From Pseudomonas sp. MM211 (lineage in GTDB: Bacteria; Pseudomonadota; Gammaproteobacteria; Pseudomonadales; Pseudomonadaceae): DNA of 64,000 nt. The notes below the pieces were generated by a model. That model searched no databases and had not been told where the DNA came from. It was given only the letters and a program-made list of their open reading frames with translations. Where the stretch lies: positions 3,348,001-3,412,000 of the forward strand of contig NZ_CP081942.1 in NCBI RefSeq assembly GCF_020386635.1. Reading direction: 5' to 3'. Below are positions 56,823-64,000 of this stretch, piece after piece. The position numbers and the translations under genes are program-made. Every line of letters begins with the position of its first letter. The stretch's first letter is position 1.

Positions 56823-56978
56823 TCAATCGGTGGGCTGCCCGCACGAGACTTCTCGACTAACGACGCGCCAGGCCCTGTCGATGCTGGCGTTGCCGGGAAT
56901 CTCCGGGTTCAGCCATTCCTGCTGGCTGGTGCCGACGCCCGTGAGAATGGCGCCGAAATGCAGTTGTCGTTGAGTCAT
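56823..56978 (-). pseudogene. N-terminal remnant of an LLM monooxygenase
   Basis: A 51-codon frame. Its first 34 codons (MTQRQLHFGAILTGVG...PEIPGNASID) are a good match to the beginning of NtaA/SnaA-type monooxygenases. From there the reading becomes unrelated (RAWRVVSREV...) and stops at 56823-56825; the remaining ~400 codons are missing, with only 70 bases to the flavin reductase start. It marks a deletion in the cluster. It might still be translated, but not as an enzyme. Confidence 0.75.
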
Positions 56979-57054
56979 GCTGTTGTCCCCTGGTCATGCC
57001 AGTCGCGAGTGATGGTTACCACGGTGCATAGCGCTGGCGCAGTCGCTCAGCGCT

Positions 57055-58251
57055 TCATGCGTCGAAGAACGGCTTGTGCAGCAAAGGCGTGGTGCGGATG
57101 TCGGCAACCGTGGCGGCGCCGGAGAGTTGCATGACGATGCGCAGTTCCTGCTCGAGCTGTTCGAGCACCCACTGCACCCCTTGCGAGCCATTGAGGGCCA
57201 GGCCGTAGAGCACGGGACGACCGACTGCGACCAGATCAGCGCCGGCGGCGATGGCCTTGAACACATCGAGTCCACGGCGGATGCCGCTGTCGAAGATGAG
57301 CGGAACCTTGCCCTGCACTTCGTCTGCAACGCGCAGCAATGAGTCGAACGCGCCGGGTGAACCGTCCAGCTGGCGGCCGCCGTGGTTGGAAACCTGAATG
57401 CCATCGACACCATGTTGCAGCAGCGCTCGCGCATCCAGCGCAGTGGTCACACCTTTGACGATCAACGGCAGACCACCACTGTGCTTGCTTACGAAATCAA
57501 GGCTGTCCAGGCCAATACTGCTGTCGAATGCGAACTCAATCTTACGAGGTCGATTACTCGCATCGAGAAAGTTGCCGGGGGTTGGTATGCGCAGGTTATT
57601 GCGCCTGTCTTGCTCGCGGTTACCGCCGACCGTTACGTCTGCAGTCAGAACGATGGCTTTGTAACCCGCAGCATGCGCTCGCTGCAGCAGTTCACGGTTG
57701 AAGCCGCTGTCACGCGTTAGGTAGCACTGGAACCATTTGTCACCTTGACTGGCCGAGGCAACTTGTTCGAGGTTCTGGGTCGAGACGGTGCTGACACCCA
57801 GCAGTGTTCCGTAAGCAGCGGCGCCTTTTGCCGTGCCGGACTCTGCCGACGGGTGTGCCAGACCGTGCGCTGCCATGGCGGACACTACGATAGGCGCACG
57901 TAGTGGGCTGCCGAGGATTTTCGTCTCCAGGCTCTTGACCGTCTTGCCGGTCAGGATGCGCTGGTCGAGGAAGGCTCGGGAGAATGCCGTGCGGTTCTCC
58001 CGCAAGGTCTGCTCGTCACCGGCGCCCCGTGCGATGTAATCGAAGGCCGGGCGAGGAATGACCTCTGATGCGAGCGCTTCCAGCTCCAAAAGGTTGTAGG
58101 TTTTCGGCGCTTGCCGGGGAGTCGATGAGTCTTTCACGCGGCGTGGGCTTTCTTTGAGTGGCGAGTGCTCGGAACCCAGTGCCGAATGTGCCGCCAGCAG
58201 GGCGGCACCTCCAGTGAGCATCCCCAGGGTGTCGCGTCTGCTTGGCGGCAT
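57055..58251 (-). CDS. FMN-dependent alpha-hydroxy-acid oxidase with Tat-like signal
   Basis: A 398-residue flavoenzyme of the lactate oxidase/glycolate oxidase family: ARGAGDEQTLREN, SAMAAHGLAHP, the QCYLTRD and TADVT blocks, Lys in IVKGVTT, and the active-site His-Gly-Gly-Arg in SNHGGRQLDGSPG. The N-terminus MPPSRRDTLGMLTGGAALLAAHSALG has twin arginines followed by a hydrophobic stretch, so export by Tat is likely. It may use an hydroxy acid released by the neighbouring desulfonation reactions. 15 bases separate it from the SsuD-like gene. Confidence 0.88.
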   Translation of the reverse strand: MPPSRRDTLGMLTGGAALLAAHSALGSEHSPLKESPRRVKDSSTPRQAPKTYNLLELEALASEVIPRPAFDYIARGAGDEQTLRENRTAFSRAFLDQRILTGKTVKSLETKILGSPLRAPIVVSAMAAHGLAHPSAESGTAKGAAAYGTLLGVSTVSTQNLEQVASASQGDKWFQCYLTRDSGFNRELLQRAHAAGYKAIVLTADVTVGGNREQDRRNNLRIPTPGNFLDASNRPRKIEFAFDSSIGLDSLDFVSKHSGGLPLIVKGVTTALDARALLQHGVDGIQVSNHGGRQLDGSPGAFDSLLRVADEVQGKVPLIFDSGIRRGLDVFKAIAAGADLVAVGRPVLYGLALNGSQGVQWVLEQLEQELRIVMQLSGAATVADIRTTPLLHKPFFDA

Positions 58252-58266
58252 CGTGGTGACTCCTGC

Positions 58267-59373
58267 TCAGGCGTTCTGGATTTTCTTCGCACTGCCTTGC
58301 TGCTCGACCAGCGCGCGAATGCGTGGCAGCAGATCCTGGCCGTACTCCACCGCGTCGCGCAGTTGCTCGAAGCCACGGAACAGAAAGGTGGTGATGCCGG
58401 CGTTGTAGTAGTCCAGCGCGGCATCGGCGACCTGATCCGGCGTGCCCACCAGCGAGGTGGAGTTGCCGGCGCCGCCGCTCAGCGCGGCGATTTCGGTCCA
58501 CAGGCGCTTGTCGTGCACCTTGCGTTGGCCCGCCAGCTCGACCAGCCGTGAAGAGCCCGAGTTGCTGGTGCCGAAGTTCTTGTCGCGGCGCTTGCCCTGG
58601 CGCAGATGGATCAGTTCACGGGCATCGGCCAGGATGCGCTCGGCGCGAGCCCAGGCTTCCGCTTCGGTGGCACCGAGGATTGGCCGCAGCGACAGGCTGA
58701 AGCGGATGTGCTTTTCGCGGCCGTACTTGGCCGCGGCCTTACGCACCTTGGCGATGCGTTCACGAACCTGCTCCAGTGGCTCGCCCCACATCATGTACAC
58801 GTCGGCGTGCTTGGCGGCGACTTCCACCGCAGCGTCGGATGCGCCGGAAAAGTAGATCGGTACATGGGGCTTCTGAACCGGCTTGACCAGGGTCAGATTG
58901 TCTTCGATACGGTAGTGCTCGCCCTGATGATCGAAGGGCTCGGTGCTCGTCCAGACCTTGCGGAAGATATCCAGATACTCCTCGGTGCGCGTATAGCGGG
59001 CGTCCTTGTCGAGGAAGTCGCCATCGCGCTGCAGGTCACCGCTGTCGCCACCGGTGATCACGTTGATCGAGGCACGGCCACGGCTGAGGTGGTCAAGGGT
59101 GGCGAACTGCCGGGCGGCGAAGGTCGGCGCCTGGAAGCCTGGGCGGTGCGCGACCAGCAGGCCGAGCTTGTCGGTCACAGCGGCGACATAGCTGGCCAGA
59201 ATCATCGAATCCGCCGCACTGGTGTTGACCGCCAGCAGCGCCTTGTCGAAACCCCCGTACTCCTGGGCCTGGGCGAATGCCTTGATGAACTCGACGTCGA
59301 CGGCGGGGCCATGGGCCGCTTGCGATTCACTGCCTTCCTGCGGGCCGATCAGGCCGATAAATTCGAGACTCAT
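58267..59373 (-). CDS. SsuD-like FMNH2-dependent alkanesulfonate monooxygenase
   Basis: A 368-residue LLM-class monooxygenase near SsuD: LDHLSRGRASINVITGGDSGDLQRDGDFLDKDARYTRTEEYL and PHVPIYFSGASDAAVEVAAKHADVYMMWGEPLEQVRERI are characteristic. It releases sulfite from alkanesulfonates. Its promoter is probably the AT-rich stretch 59470-59522. The flavin reductase at 56243 would feed it. Confidence 0.88.
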   Translation of the reverse strand: MSLEFIGLIGPQEGSESQAAHGPAVDVEFIKAFAQAQEYGGFDKALLAVNTSAADSMILASYVAAVTDKLGLLVAHRPGFQAPTFAARQFATLDHLSRGRASINVITGGDSGDLQRDGDFLDKDARYTRTEEYLDIFRKVWTSTEPFDHQGEHYRIEDNLTLVKPVQKPHVPIYFSGASDAAVEVAAKHADVYMMWGEPLEQVRERIAKVRKAAAKYGREKHIRFSLSLRPILGATEAEAWARAERILADARELIHLRQGKRRDKNFGTSNSGSSRLVELAGQRKVHDKRLWTEIAALSGGAGNSTSLVGTPDQVADAALDYYNAGITTFLFRGFEQLRDAVEYGQDLLPRIRALVEQQGSAKKIQNA

Positions 59374-59504
59374 TGCGGGGAACTCCTGTTCATTCGGTGG
59401 GTGCCGCGTTCATTGGCGCGGCCTCTGGATGCACGTCAAGGCAATGGACGGATACTAGGAAAGGCCTTTTGAACATGCAAAGAACGTATAAAAATATGCT
59501 TATG

Positions 59505-60839
59505 TTATTTTTTAAATTTATTAATCGGCGTGCGTAGTCCCAGGTGCTCGCGCAGGGTGCTGCCCTGGTATTCGGTGCGGAAGATTCCACGCCGCTGCAG
59601 CAGCGGCACCACCAGATCGAGAAAGCGCTCGGCGCCGCCCGGCATGTAGGGCGGCATCACCACGAAACCGTCGGCGGCCTCCTGCTCGAACCATTGCTGG
59701 ATCTGCTCGGCAACCGTCTGTGGTGAACCGATGAACTTGGCGAAAGCCAGGCTCGAGGCGTACCAGCGGCCCAGCTGTTCGAGCGTCCAGCCGGCTTCGA
59801 TGGCGTTGCCGATCACCACGTCGAAACGCCCCTTGCTGCCGCGGATGTGCTCGCGGATATCCGGTACCAGCGCCTTGGGATCGTGTTGGGCCAAGTCGTA
59901 GTTCATGCTCGCCGACATGAATGCCAGGCCAGCGATCGGCAAAATCTGCTCGTCCAGCTCATCGGCCAGGGCGTGGGCCTGTTCATCGGTGTCGGCGATG
60001 ATCGGGTAAAGGCCTGGCAGCACCTTGACGTCATCGGGCTGGCGGCCGGCGGCGACCACCTGCTCCTTGAATTCGCGGTAGAACGCCTTGGCCTTTTCCA
60101 GCGTCGACTGCACCGGGAAGACCACCTCGGCGTTGCGCGCCGCCAGCGACTGAAAGGCCGGCGACACGCCGGCCTGGATCAGCACCGGGTGCCCCTGGGG
60201 CGGGGGCGGCAGATTGAGCGGGCCGCGTACCTTGAACCAGTCGCCCTGGTGGTTGGCGTAATGCAGCTTGCTGGCGTCGGCATAGCGGCCGCTGGCCTTG
60301 TCGACCAGCAGCGCATCGTTTTCCCAGGTGTCCCAGAGGGTGCGCACCACATCGAGAAATTCGCTGGCCTTGGTGTAGCGCTCGGCGTGGCCGAGATGCT
60401 CATCCAGACCGAAGTTGCGGGCCTCGCCGTCGTTCACCGACGTCACCGCATTCCAGGCCGCGCGGCCACCGCTGAAATGATCCAGCGTGGCGAACTGGCG
60501 GGCGACATGGAACGGCTGGTGATAGCTGGTGGAAATCGTCGCCCCGAGGCCGATGCGTGAGGTCAGCACGCTGAGCGCCGAGAGCAGTGCCAGGGGTTCG
60601 GGCGAACCGCTCGGTCGCCAGGTCACGGCTGCATCGAAGGAGCCGCCATGGATATCGTCCAGGGCCAGCTTGTCGGCCACGAACAGCATGTCCAGTTTGG
60701 CGGCTTCGGCCTGTTCGGCCAGGCGCTGGTAATAGCGGATATCCAGCGCATTGCCGACTTCCGCCTCGGGCAGTCGCCAGCCCGCGAGGTGGCTGCCGGC
60801 ATGACTGACGAACAGCGCCAGGTGCAGTTGCCGGACCAT
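59505..60839 (-). CDS. LLM-class FMN monooxygenase, NtaA/DszA family
   Basis: A 444-residue flavin-dependent monooxygenase: MVRQLHLALFVSHAGSHLAGWRLPEAEVGN start, LDHFSGGRAAWNAVTSVND, GPLNLPPPPQGHPVLIQAG, FRTEYQGSTLREHLGL. It shares the family with 808-2148 and 61813-63147. ATG 60839 is used; it shares one base with the stop of the mini-ORF before it (TGATG), so the two are translationally coupled. Confidence 0.88.
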   Translation of the reverse strand: MVRQLHLALFVSHAGSHLAGWRLPEAEVGNALDIRYYQRLAEQAEAAKLDMLFVADKLALDDIHGGSFDAAVTWRPSGSPEPLALLSALSVLTSRIGLGATISTSYHQPFHVARQFATLDHFSGGRAAWNAVTSVNDGEARNFGLDEHLGHAERYTKASEFLDVVRTLWDTWENDALLVDKASGRYADASKLHYANHQGDWFKVRGPLNLPPPPQGHPVLIQAGVSPAFQSLAARNAEVVFPVQSTLEKAKAFYREFKEQVVAAGRQPDDVKVLPGLYPIIADTDEQAHALADELDEQILPIAGLAFMSASMNYDLAQHDPKALVPDIREHIRGSKGRFDVVIGNAIEAGWTLEQLGRWYASSLAFAKFIGSPQTVAEQIQQWFEQEAADGFVVMPPYMPGGAERFLDLVVPLLQRRGIFRTEYQGSTLREHLGLRTPINKFKK

Positions 60840-61015
60840 CAACCGGCCACCTGCGTGTGCACCCGGTCGAAGTAGCCGTGGCGGGAATTCAGCAGCGCGG
60901 GGATCTCGTCACACAGTCGCGGGTTGCGTGGCTTGCGCGGGTCGATGCTGCTTATCTCGGCACCAACGGTGGACTCCAACGGGGTGACTATTGGGGTTTC
61001 GGTGAGCGCGGGCAT
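60839..61015 (-). CDS. 58-residue ORF with TauD-like N-terminus
   Basis: This frame begins MPALTETPIVTPLESTVGAEISSIDPRKPRN, which closely resembles the start of TauD/TfdA 2-oxoglutarate dioxygenases (xTPLxxxIGAEISGIDLxRP). It then ends after a short unrelated stretch (LLNSRHGYFDRVHTQVAG), long before the Fe-binding HxD motif. It is either a deletion remnant of a taurine-type dioxygenase or a short leader gene; its stop overlaps the following ATG. Not an enzyme. Confidence 0.55.
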   Translation of the reverse strand: MPALTETPIVTPLESTVGAEISSIDPRKPRNPRLCDEIPALLNSRHGYFDRVHTQVAG

Positions 61016-61129
61016 GGGGCTGTCCTCTTGTCATTACCCGTCGTAGCAGAGGCGAGCAGGCTCATAAGCGAGCGTGCGGCTAACGGGTAGCCGCCAACGG
61101 CAGGGTGAGTGCCTGGCGGCGGGGAGATA

Positions 61130-61816
61130 TCAGGCGGTTCTGGCGATCTGCTGGTTGTCGCCCAGCAGGGCATCCACCGCATCAATGATCGGTTGCGCTT
61201 CGCTGCGCACCAGCCAGTCCGGGCTGACCTCGGCGAAGTGCACGCGGCGGTCGCTGCCGATCACCACCACGGTCGGTTGCGGCAGCTCCCAGGTGCCGGT
61301 ACCGGTCACGGCGCCGATACCCGGGCCCTTGCTGAGTGCGGCCTGGCGCGACGGTTCGTCGAATTCGTAGAGAATGCCGAAGCGCCGGGCCAGGGCGTTA
61401 TCCCGGTCGCTGGCGACCTGCAGGGTCAACCGATGTCTGTCGCGGATCTCCACCAAGCGCTCCGGCACCTGCGGGCTGACTGCCAGCAACGGCACACCAC
61501 GTTCGCGCAGTGCCGGCTGCAGGTTGCGTTCGTAGTAGGGGATGGCGATGTTGCACGCGGGGCAGCCGGCGAAGCGGAAGAACACCAGCACCGCCGGGCC
61601 GTCGGCGACCAGTTGCTCGAGGCTCAGGGTACTGCCGTCGACGCTCTCCAACTCGAAGGTCGTGAGGTTGTCACCAACCTTGATGAAGGCGTCGTGACGC
61701 GCCTCGTCCACCAGTTTCTGGCGTTGCTCGATATTGATCTTCAGCGCTTCCGGCGCCCAGGTACGTTCGCGCTCGGCGTGCAGTTCGGCCAGCAAATCGT
61801 TCAGCGACTCGCTCAT
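61130..61816 (-). CDS. Peroxiredoxin-like (AhpC/TSA family) protein
   Basis: A 228-residue thioredoxin-fold protein with [22 protein letters not shown], carrying a CPAC pair, and the family's [27 protein letters not shown] strand. An N-terminal helical extension (residues 1-55) precedes the fold. It starts 4 bp inside the LLM gene's stop (ATGA), so it may protect or serve the monooxygenase, e.g. against peroxide from FMNH2 autoxidation. That role is an inference. Confidence 0.85.
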   Translation of the reverse strand: MSESLNDLLAELHAERERTWAPEALKINIEQRQKLVDEARHDAFIKVGDNLTTFELESVDGSTLSLEQLVADGPAVLVFFRFAGCPACNIAIPYYERNLQPALRERGVPLLAVSPQVPERLVEIRDRHRLTLQVASDRDNALARRFGILYEFDEPSRQAALSKGPGIGAVTGTGTWELPQPTVVVIGSDRRVHFAEVSPDWLVRSEAQPIIDAVDALLGDNQQIARTA

Positions 61817-63147
61817 GCCACTTCTCCTTGAGCGCGTTGCAGCGTGTTGCGGTTGGTGGGTACGGCCAGGCCGAAGTTGTCGCGCAGGGTCTGGCCTGCG
61901 TATTCGCGGCGCAGCAGGCCGCGGGCTTGCAGCAGCGGCGCCACGTACTCGGTGAAGTAGGCCAGGCCGTCTGGCAGCAGCGAGTTGACGATGAAACCGT
62001 CGGCGGCGCCGTCTTCGAACCAGTCCTGCAGGGCGTTGGCCACTTCCTCGGGCGTGCCGACGAAGTCACGGCTGGGCTTCGAGAAACGCAGGGCTACTTC
62101 GCGCAGGGTCAGGTTCTCTTCGCGGGCCTGCTGCTTGATGCGGTCGGAGCCGCCTTTCTGGCTGTTGCTACCCAGGTCGCCGAGGTCGGGAAAAGGCGCG
62201 TCCAGATCGTGCTTGGAGAAGTCGTAATCGTTGAACGGACGACCCAGCGCAACGATGGCGTCTTCGATGCTCACCAGCTCGACGGCCTGCTGATAGCGGC
62301 TTTCCACCTCTTCTGCATCGCGGCCGATGATCGGCCGGATGCCCGGCAGGATGAACAGCTCGTCCGGGTTGCGGCCTGCCTTGGCAGCGCGTTGCTTGAG
62401 ATCCGCGTAGTAGGCGCGAGCCTCGCTGAAGGATTCCGGGCTGACGAAAATCGCATCGGCATTCTGCGCAGCGAAGTTGCGGCCATCCTCGGAGGTGCCT
62501 GCCTGGAAGATCAGCGGTTGGCCCTGGCGCGAGCGCTGGATGTTCAGCGGGCCCTTGACCTTGAAGAACTCGCCCTGGTGATTAAGGGTGTGGAGTTTTT
62601 GCGGGTCGAAGAATTCGCCGCTCTGCTTGTCACGGGTGAAGGCATCGTCTTCCCAAGAGTCCCACAACCCCTTGACCACGTTCACGTGCTCGCGGGCGAT
62701 GCGGTAGCGCGTTGCGTGCGGCGGGTGCTCGGCCTTGCCGAAGTTGTCGGCGGTGCCGGACAGCCACGAGGTGACCACGTTCCAGCCGGCACGCCCACCG
62801 CTGATGTGATCCAGCGAGGCGAACTGGCGAGCGACCTGGAATGGCTCGGTGTAGCTCACCGTCACGGTGGCGACCAGGCCGATGTTCTCGGTGACCGCAG
62901 CCAGCGCCGAGAGGACGGTCAGTGGCTCGAAGCGGTTGAGGTAGTGCGGGCTGGATTTGGCGTGAATGTGCAGGCTGTCGGCGATAAAGGCGAAGTCGAA
63001 CTTGGCGCCCTCGGCCAGCTGTGCCTGCTGCTTGTAGAAGCCGAAATTGACGCTGGCATCGGCCAGCGCGTTCGGGTGGCGCCACTCGCCCCAGCCGTGG
63101 CCGACGCCGTGAATCATCGCGCCAAGTTTGATCTGTCGTTTGCTCAT
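61813..63147 (-). CDS. LLM-class FMN monooxygenase, NtaA/SnaA family
   Basis: A 444-residue enzyme: [28 protein letters not shown] start, [70 protein letters not shown] 63147 is taken; the open frame to 63252 overlaps the binding-protein gene and is not family-like. Co-translated with the peroxiredoxin-like gene. It lies 19 bases from the SsuA-like gene. Confidence 0.9.
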   Translation of the reverse strand: MSKRQIKLGAMIHGVGHGWGEWRHPNALADASVNFGFYKQQAQLAEGAKFDFAFIADSLHIHAKSSPHYLNRFEPLTVLSALAAVTENIGLVATVTVSYTEPFQVARQFASLDHISGGRAGWNVVTSWLSGTADNFGKAEHPPHATRYRIAREHVNVVKGLWDSWEDDAFTRDKQSGEFFDPQKLHTLNHQGEFFKVKGPLNIQRSRQGQPLIFQAGTSEDGRNFAAQNADAIFVSPESFSEARAYYADLKQRAAKAGRNPDELFILPGIRPIIGRDAEEVESRYQQAVELVSIEDAIVALGRPFNDYDFSKHDLDAPFPDLGDLGSNSQKGGSDRIKQQAREENLTLREVALRFSKPSRDFVGTPEEVANALQDWFEDGAADGFIVNSLLPDGLAYFTEYVAPLLQARGLLRREYAGQTLRDNFGLAVPTNRNTLQRAQGEVA

Positions 63148-63166
63148 GGAAAATGCTCCTGTCGGT

Positions 63167-64000
63167 TTACTGAGGTTGCGCCTGGGCAACTGCTTTGCCC
63201 GGCTGTTCGGCGCGGGCGGCGTTGAAGCTGGGGTCGAAGCCATGTGACACATCCACGGCGCGGGTCAGTACCCCTTCTTCCAGGTAGATGTCAGAGACTT
63301 GTTGCAGGTTGCTGATCACCTCATCGGTGATCTCGGCACGCGAGTGGATGGTTGCCTGGACGGACTCCAGGTGCACCGCGACGGGCAAGCCGGTCACCCG
63401 AGCCTGGGCTTCTGCGTAGGCCTGGTGGTTGTCGTTGGCCCACAGGAAGGCGCGTTCCACGCGCTTGACGAAGTCTTCGAGCTGCACGCGTTTGCCGTCG
63501 ACGGCGTCCTGGGTGGCAGCCAGGTAGAAGTGGTTGGTCAGTAGCTCGTCGCTGTCGCGCAGGATGCGTGCGCCGTTCTGGGTGATGGCGATGGTGGTGT
63601 AGGGATCCCAGGTCGACCAGGCATCAGCGGCGCCGCTTTCCAGGGCACTACGGGCATCGGTGGGCAGCAGGTTGACGAAGGTCACGTCGGAGGTTTTCAG
63701 GCCGGCTTCACGCAGTGCCTTGATCACCAGAAAGTGGCCGACGGAGCCGCGATTGGTGACGATGCGCTGGCCCTTGAGGTCGGCCACGGTTTTCAGCGGT
63801 GAGTCCTTGGGCACCAGGATCGAGGTGGTGTAACGGCCATCACGTTTGATGATTTCCACCACCTTCAGCGGGGCGCCGGCGCCCAGGGCGAATACATAGG
63901 GCGCATCGCCCAGGCCGCCGATATCCACGGCGCCGGCATTCAGCGCTTCGCCGAGCGGAGCAGCAGCGGGAAACTCCGAGAAGTCGATGGTATAGGGCAC
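63167..64000 (-). CDS. SsuA-like substrate-binding protein, N-terminus outside the window
   Basis: The C-terminal 277 residues of a sulfonate-type periplasmic binding protein (on the minus strand, the N-terminus runs beyond base 64000). It contains [35 protein letters not shown], and [19 protein letters not shown], matching the SsuA-like gene at 4511-5440 in layout. It heads the right-hand sulfur cluster: its product should deliver a sulfonate-type compound to an ABC transporter not seen here. Confidence 0.9.
   Translation of the reverse strand: MPYTIDFSEFPAAAPLGEALNAGAVDIGGLGDAPYVFALGAGAPLKVVEIIKRDGRYTTSILVPKDSPLKTVADLKGQRIVTNRGSVGHFLVIKALREAGLKTSDVTFVNLLPTDARSALESGAADAWSTWDPYTTIAITQNGARILRDSDELLTNHFYLAATQDAVDGKRVQLEDFVKRVERAFLWANDNHQAYAEAQARVTGLPVAVHLESVQATIHSRAEITDEVISNLQQVSDIYLEEGVLTRAVDVSHGFDPSFNAARAEQPGKAVAQAQPQ

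Noticed and set aside
61828..63225. 465-codon plus-strand frame opposite the LLM gene
   Set aside because: Antisense shadow of a clearly conserved enzyme; no recognisable domain.

Overview
The window is high-GC gammaproteobacterial chromosome, most likely a Pseudomonas of the mendocina/oleovorans type. The evidence is protein similarity (AroC, QueF, DusA, Tal, NhaA and other recognisable Pseudomonas-type proteins), gene order that as far as I recall parallels the P. aeruginosa PA1679-PA1689 and PA2795-PA2806 blocks, Pseudomonas-type REP repeats, and dense coding with short gaps. I see no rRNA, tRNA, CRISPR array, prophage or insertion sequence.

Both ends carry sulfur-scavenging genes. At the left (1-5440, + strand) are a TonB-dependent receptor (cut by the edge), an FMN-dependent NtaA/DszA-type monooxygenase, an exported alpha/beta hydrolase, an aldo/keto reductase broken by a one-base frameshift, and an SsuA-like binding protein. 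At the right (56243-64000, - strand) are another SsuA-like binding protein (cut by the edge), three more LLM monooxygenases, a peroxiredoxin-like protein, a Tat-signal alpha-hydroxy-acid oxidase, a flavin reductase, and two scars: an N-terminal monooxygenase remnant and a TauD-like mini-ORF.

5688-16044 holds a DUF3309 peptide, then a four-gene overlapping DNA-repair operon (exonuclease, ATP-dependent ligase, Lhr-type helicase, metallophosphoesterase), an HBM-type chemoreceptor with a possible FliA promoter, and two minus-strand genes. 16209-22786 is aroC, an MFS transporter, a metal-site-less acireductone dioxygenase homologue, ogt- and alkA-type alkylation repair genes, and an LTA-synthase-like sulfatase broken by a second frameshift. 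23150-26173 has small proteins, an RraB-domain protein, and a protealysin-type protease overlapping its emfourin-type inhibitor.

26391-29709 is, to me, the most interesting segment. Two NtrC-like sites and a near-consensus sigma-54 promoter precede an operon of circularly permuted ATP-grasp, alpha-E and transglutaminase proteins, which suggests a nitrogen-stress peptide ligase/peptidase system of unknown product. 29877-41857 contains an AEC transporter, a 31-residue membrane peptide, a PepSY protein, a GATase, a lipoprotein-like Mqo, exaC, two LysR regulators, a TauE/SafE exporter, a DUF1127 protein, pyrF and queF. 41958-47940 has a nucleophile-less HAD protein, mlaA, a PilZ protein, a response regulator-phosphatase/STAS pair, tal and dusA.

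48185-49627 is nhaA behind a structured leader resembling the nhaA-I (lithium/sodium) riboswitch class. 49624-55282 is a catabolic cluster (AraC regulator, MFS importer, FAH-family hydrolase, SDR, D-2-hydroxyacid dehydrogenase) of unknown substrate. 55453-56188 is mntP behind a yybP-ykoY manganese riboswitch.
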